Of a stretch of DNA of 5,414 nt, positions 5,203 through 5,414 are shown one piece after another. Position 1 is the stretch's first letter. Each line of letters opens with the position of its first letter. A program made the position numbers and the translations under genes. The notes below the pieces were generated by a model, which was given only the letters and a program-made list of their open reading frames with translations, was not told the origin of the DNA and made no database searches. Source of the DNA: Thermoanaerobaculia bacterium (GTDB lineage: Bacteria > Bacteroidota > Bacteroidia > Chitinophagales > Saprospiraceae); assembly GCA_023151335.1 (NCBI GenBank), contig JAKLJF010000382.1, positions 1 through 5,414 of the forward strand. The letters are read 5' to 3'.

Positions 5203-5414
5203 TTACCGTACAATGATCAACTTCTGGAAATAACGCCTGTTGTTGTGTTCAATTTTCAGGTAATACAGCCCGCCATTGATCTCCTGCAAATCCAGGACGG
5301 AATTTTGCTGAGCGATGGTGAGCGTCTTTACCAGTTTGCCGCTTGCATCCACCACGTACAGGCGAGCCGGGTCGTTTAAAAACCCGGGGAATTCTATCGT
5401 ACAAAAATCAGCGG
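5203..5414 (-). CDS. T9SS cargo protein, C-terminal sorting domain (partial)
   Basis: Only the last 69 complete codons and the stop are inside the window; the gene continues past the right edge. The reading frame starts at 5412 on the minus strand and ends with TAA at 5205-5203. The protein text includes ARLYVVDASGKLVKTL, then INGGLYYLKIEHNN, and ends RRYFQKLIIVR. This order (a 'xLYVxDxxGKLV' strand, an 'xGxYYLKI' strand, and a final basic-plus-hydrophobic strand ending at the C-terminus) is the type A sorting domain of the Por/type IX secretion system. It directs export across the outer membrane and is normally cleaved on secretion. The catalytic or binding part lies outside the window, so the protein's function cannot be told. 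The strong hairpin just downstream probably ends its transcript. Confidence 0.9.
   Translation of the reverse strand, partial: ADFCTIEFPGFLNDPARLYVVDASGKLVKTLTIAQQNSVLDLQEINGGLYYLKIEHNNRRYFQKLIIVR

Overview
The window looks like chromosomal DNA from a member of the Bacteroidota, possibly from the Saprospiria/Chitinophagia side. The strongest sign is a partial minus-strand gene at the right edge that ends in a type IX secretion (Por) C-terminal sorting domain. Supporting signs are start codons without Shine-Dalgarno sequences, a secreted phosphoesterase whose signal peptide ends in 'PAQ', and intergenic tandem 7- and 8-mers. The G+C content is moderate to high, except in the first gene.

Layout from left to right: (1) a small AT-rich three-helix membrane protein gene (49-390, +) sits between heptamer repeats in opposite orientations. 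(2) hmgA, homogentisate 1,2-dioxygenase (436-1608, +), follows. (3) A 135-base gap filled by a large imperfect palindrome comes next; its outer arms are tandem octamers that run into the hmgA stop codon on one side and the hppD start codon on the other. (4) hppD, 4-hydroxyphenylpyruvate dioxygenase (1744-2847, +), follows. (5) A 635-residue exported purple-acid-phosphatase-like metallophosphoesterase lies on the minus strand (2855-4762) and converges on hppD with only 7 bases between stop codons. (6) A 440-base region without a convincing gene holds a small hairpin, a weak plus-strand promoter match and a strong terminator-like hairpin. (7) The 3' end of a T9SS cargo gene (minus strand, running off the window) closes the window.

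HppD and HmgA catalyse consecutive steps of aerobic tyrosine/phenylalanine breakdown: 4-hydroxyphenylpyruvate to homogentisate, then homogentisate to maleylacetoacetate. The genes are in reverse order relative to the pathway. The phosphoesterase and the T9SS cargo are envelope or exported proteins with no visible link to that pathway.

The most unusual part is the repeat architecture. Two different but similar microsatellites (heptamer TCATTCA, octamer TCACTCAA) each occur as opposed arms, and each right-hand arm ends at or just before the start codon of a tyrosine-catabolism gene. One arm pair encloses the AT-rich small gene. The other can fold into a long hairpin with several registers that covers the hppD start codon and supplies the last seven codons and the stop of hmgA.
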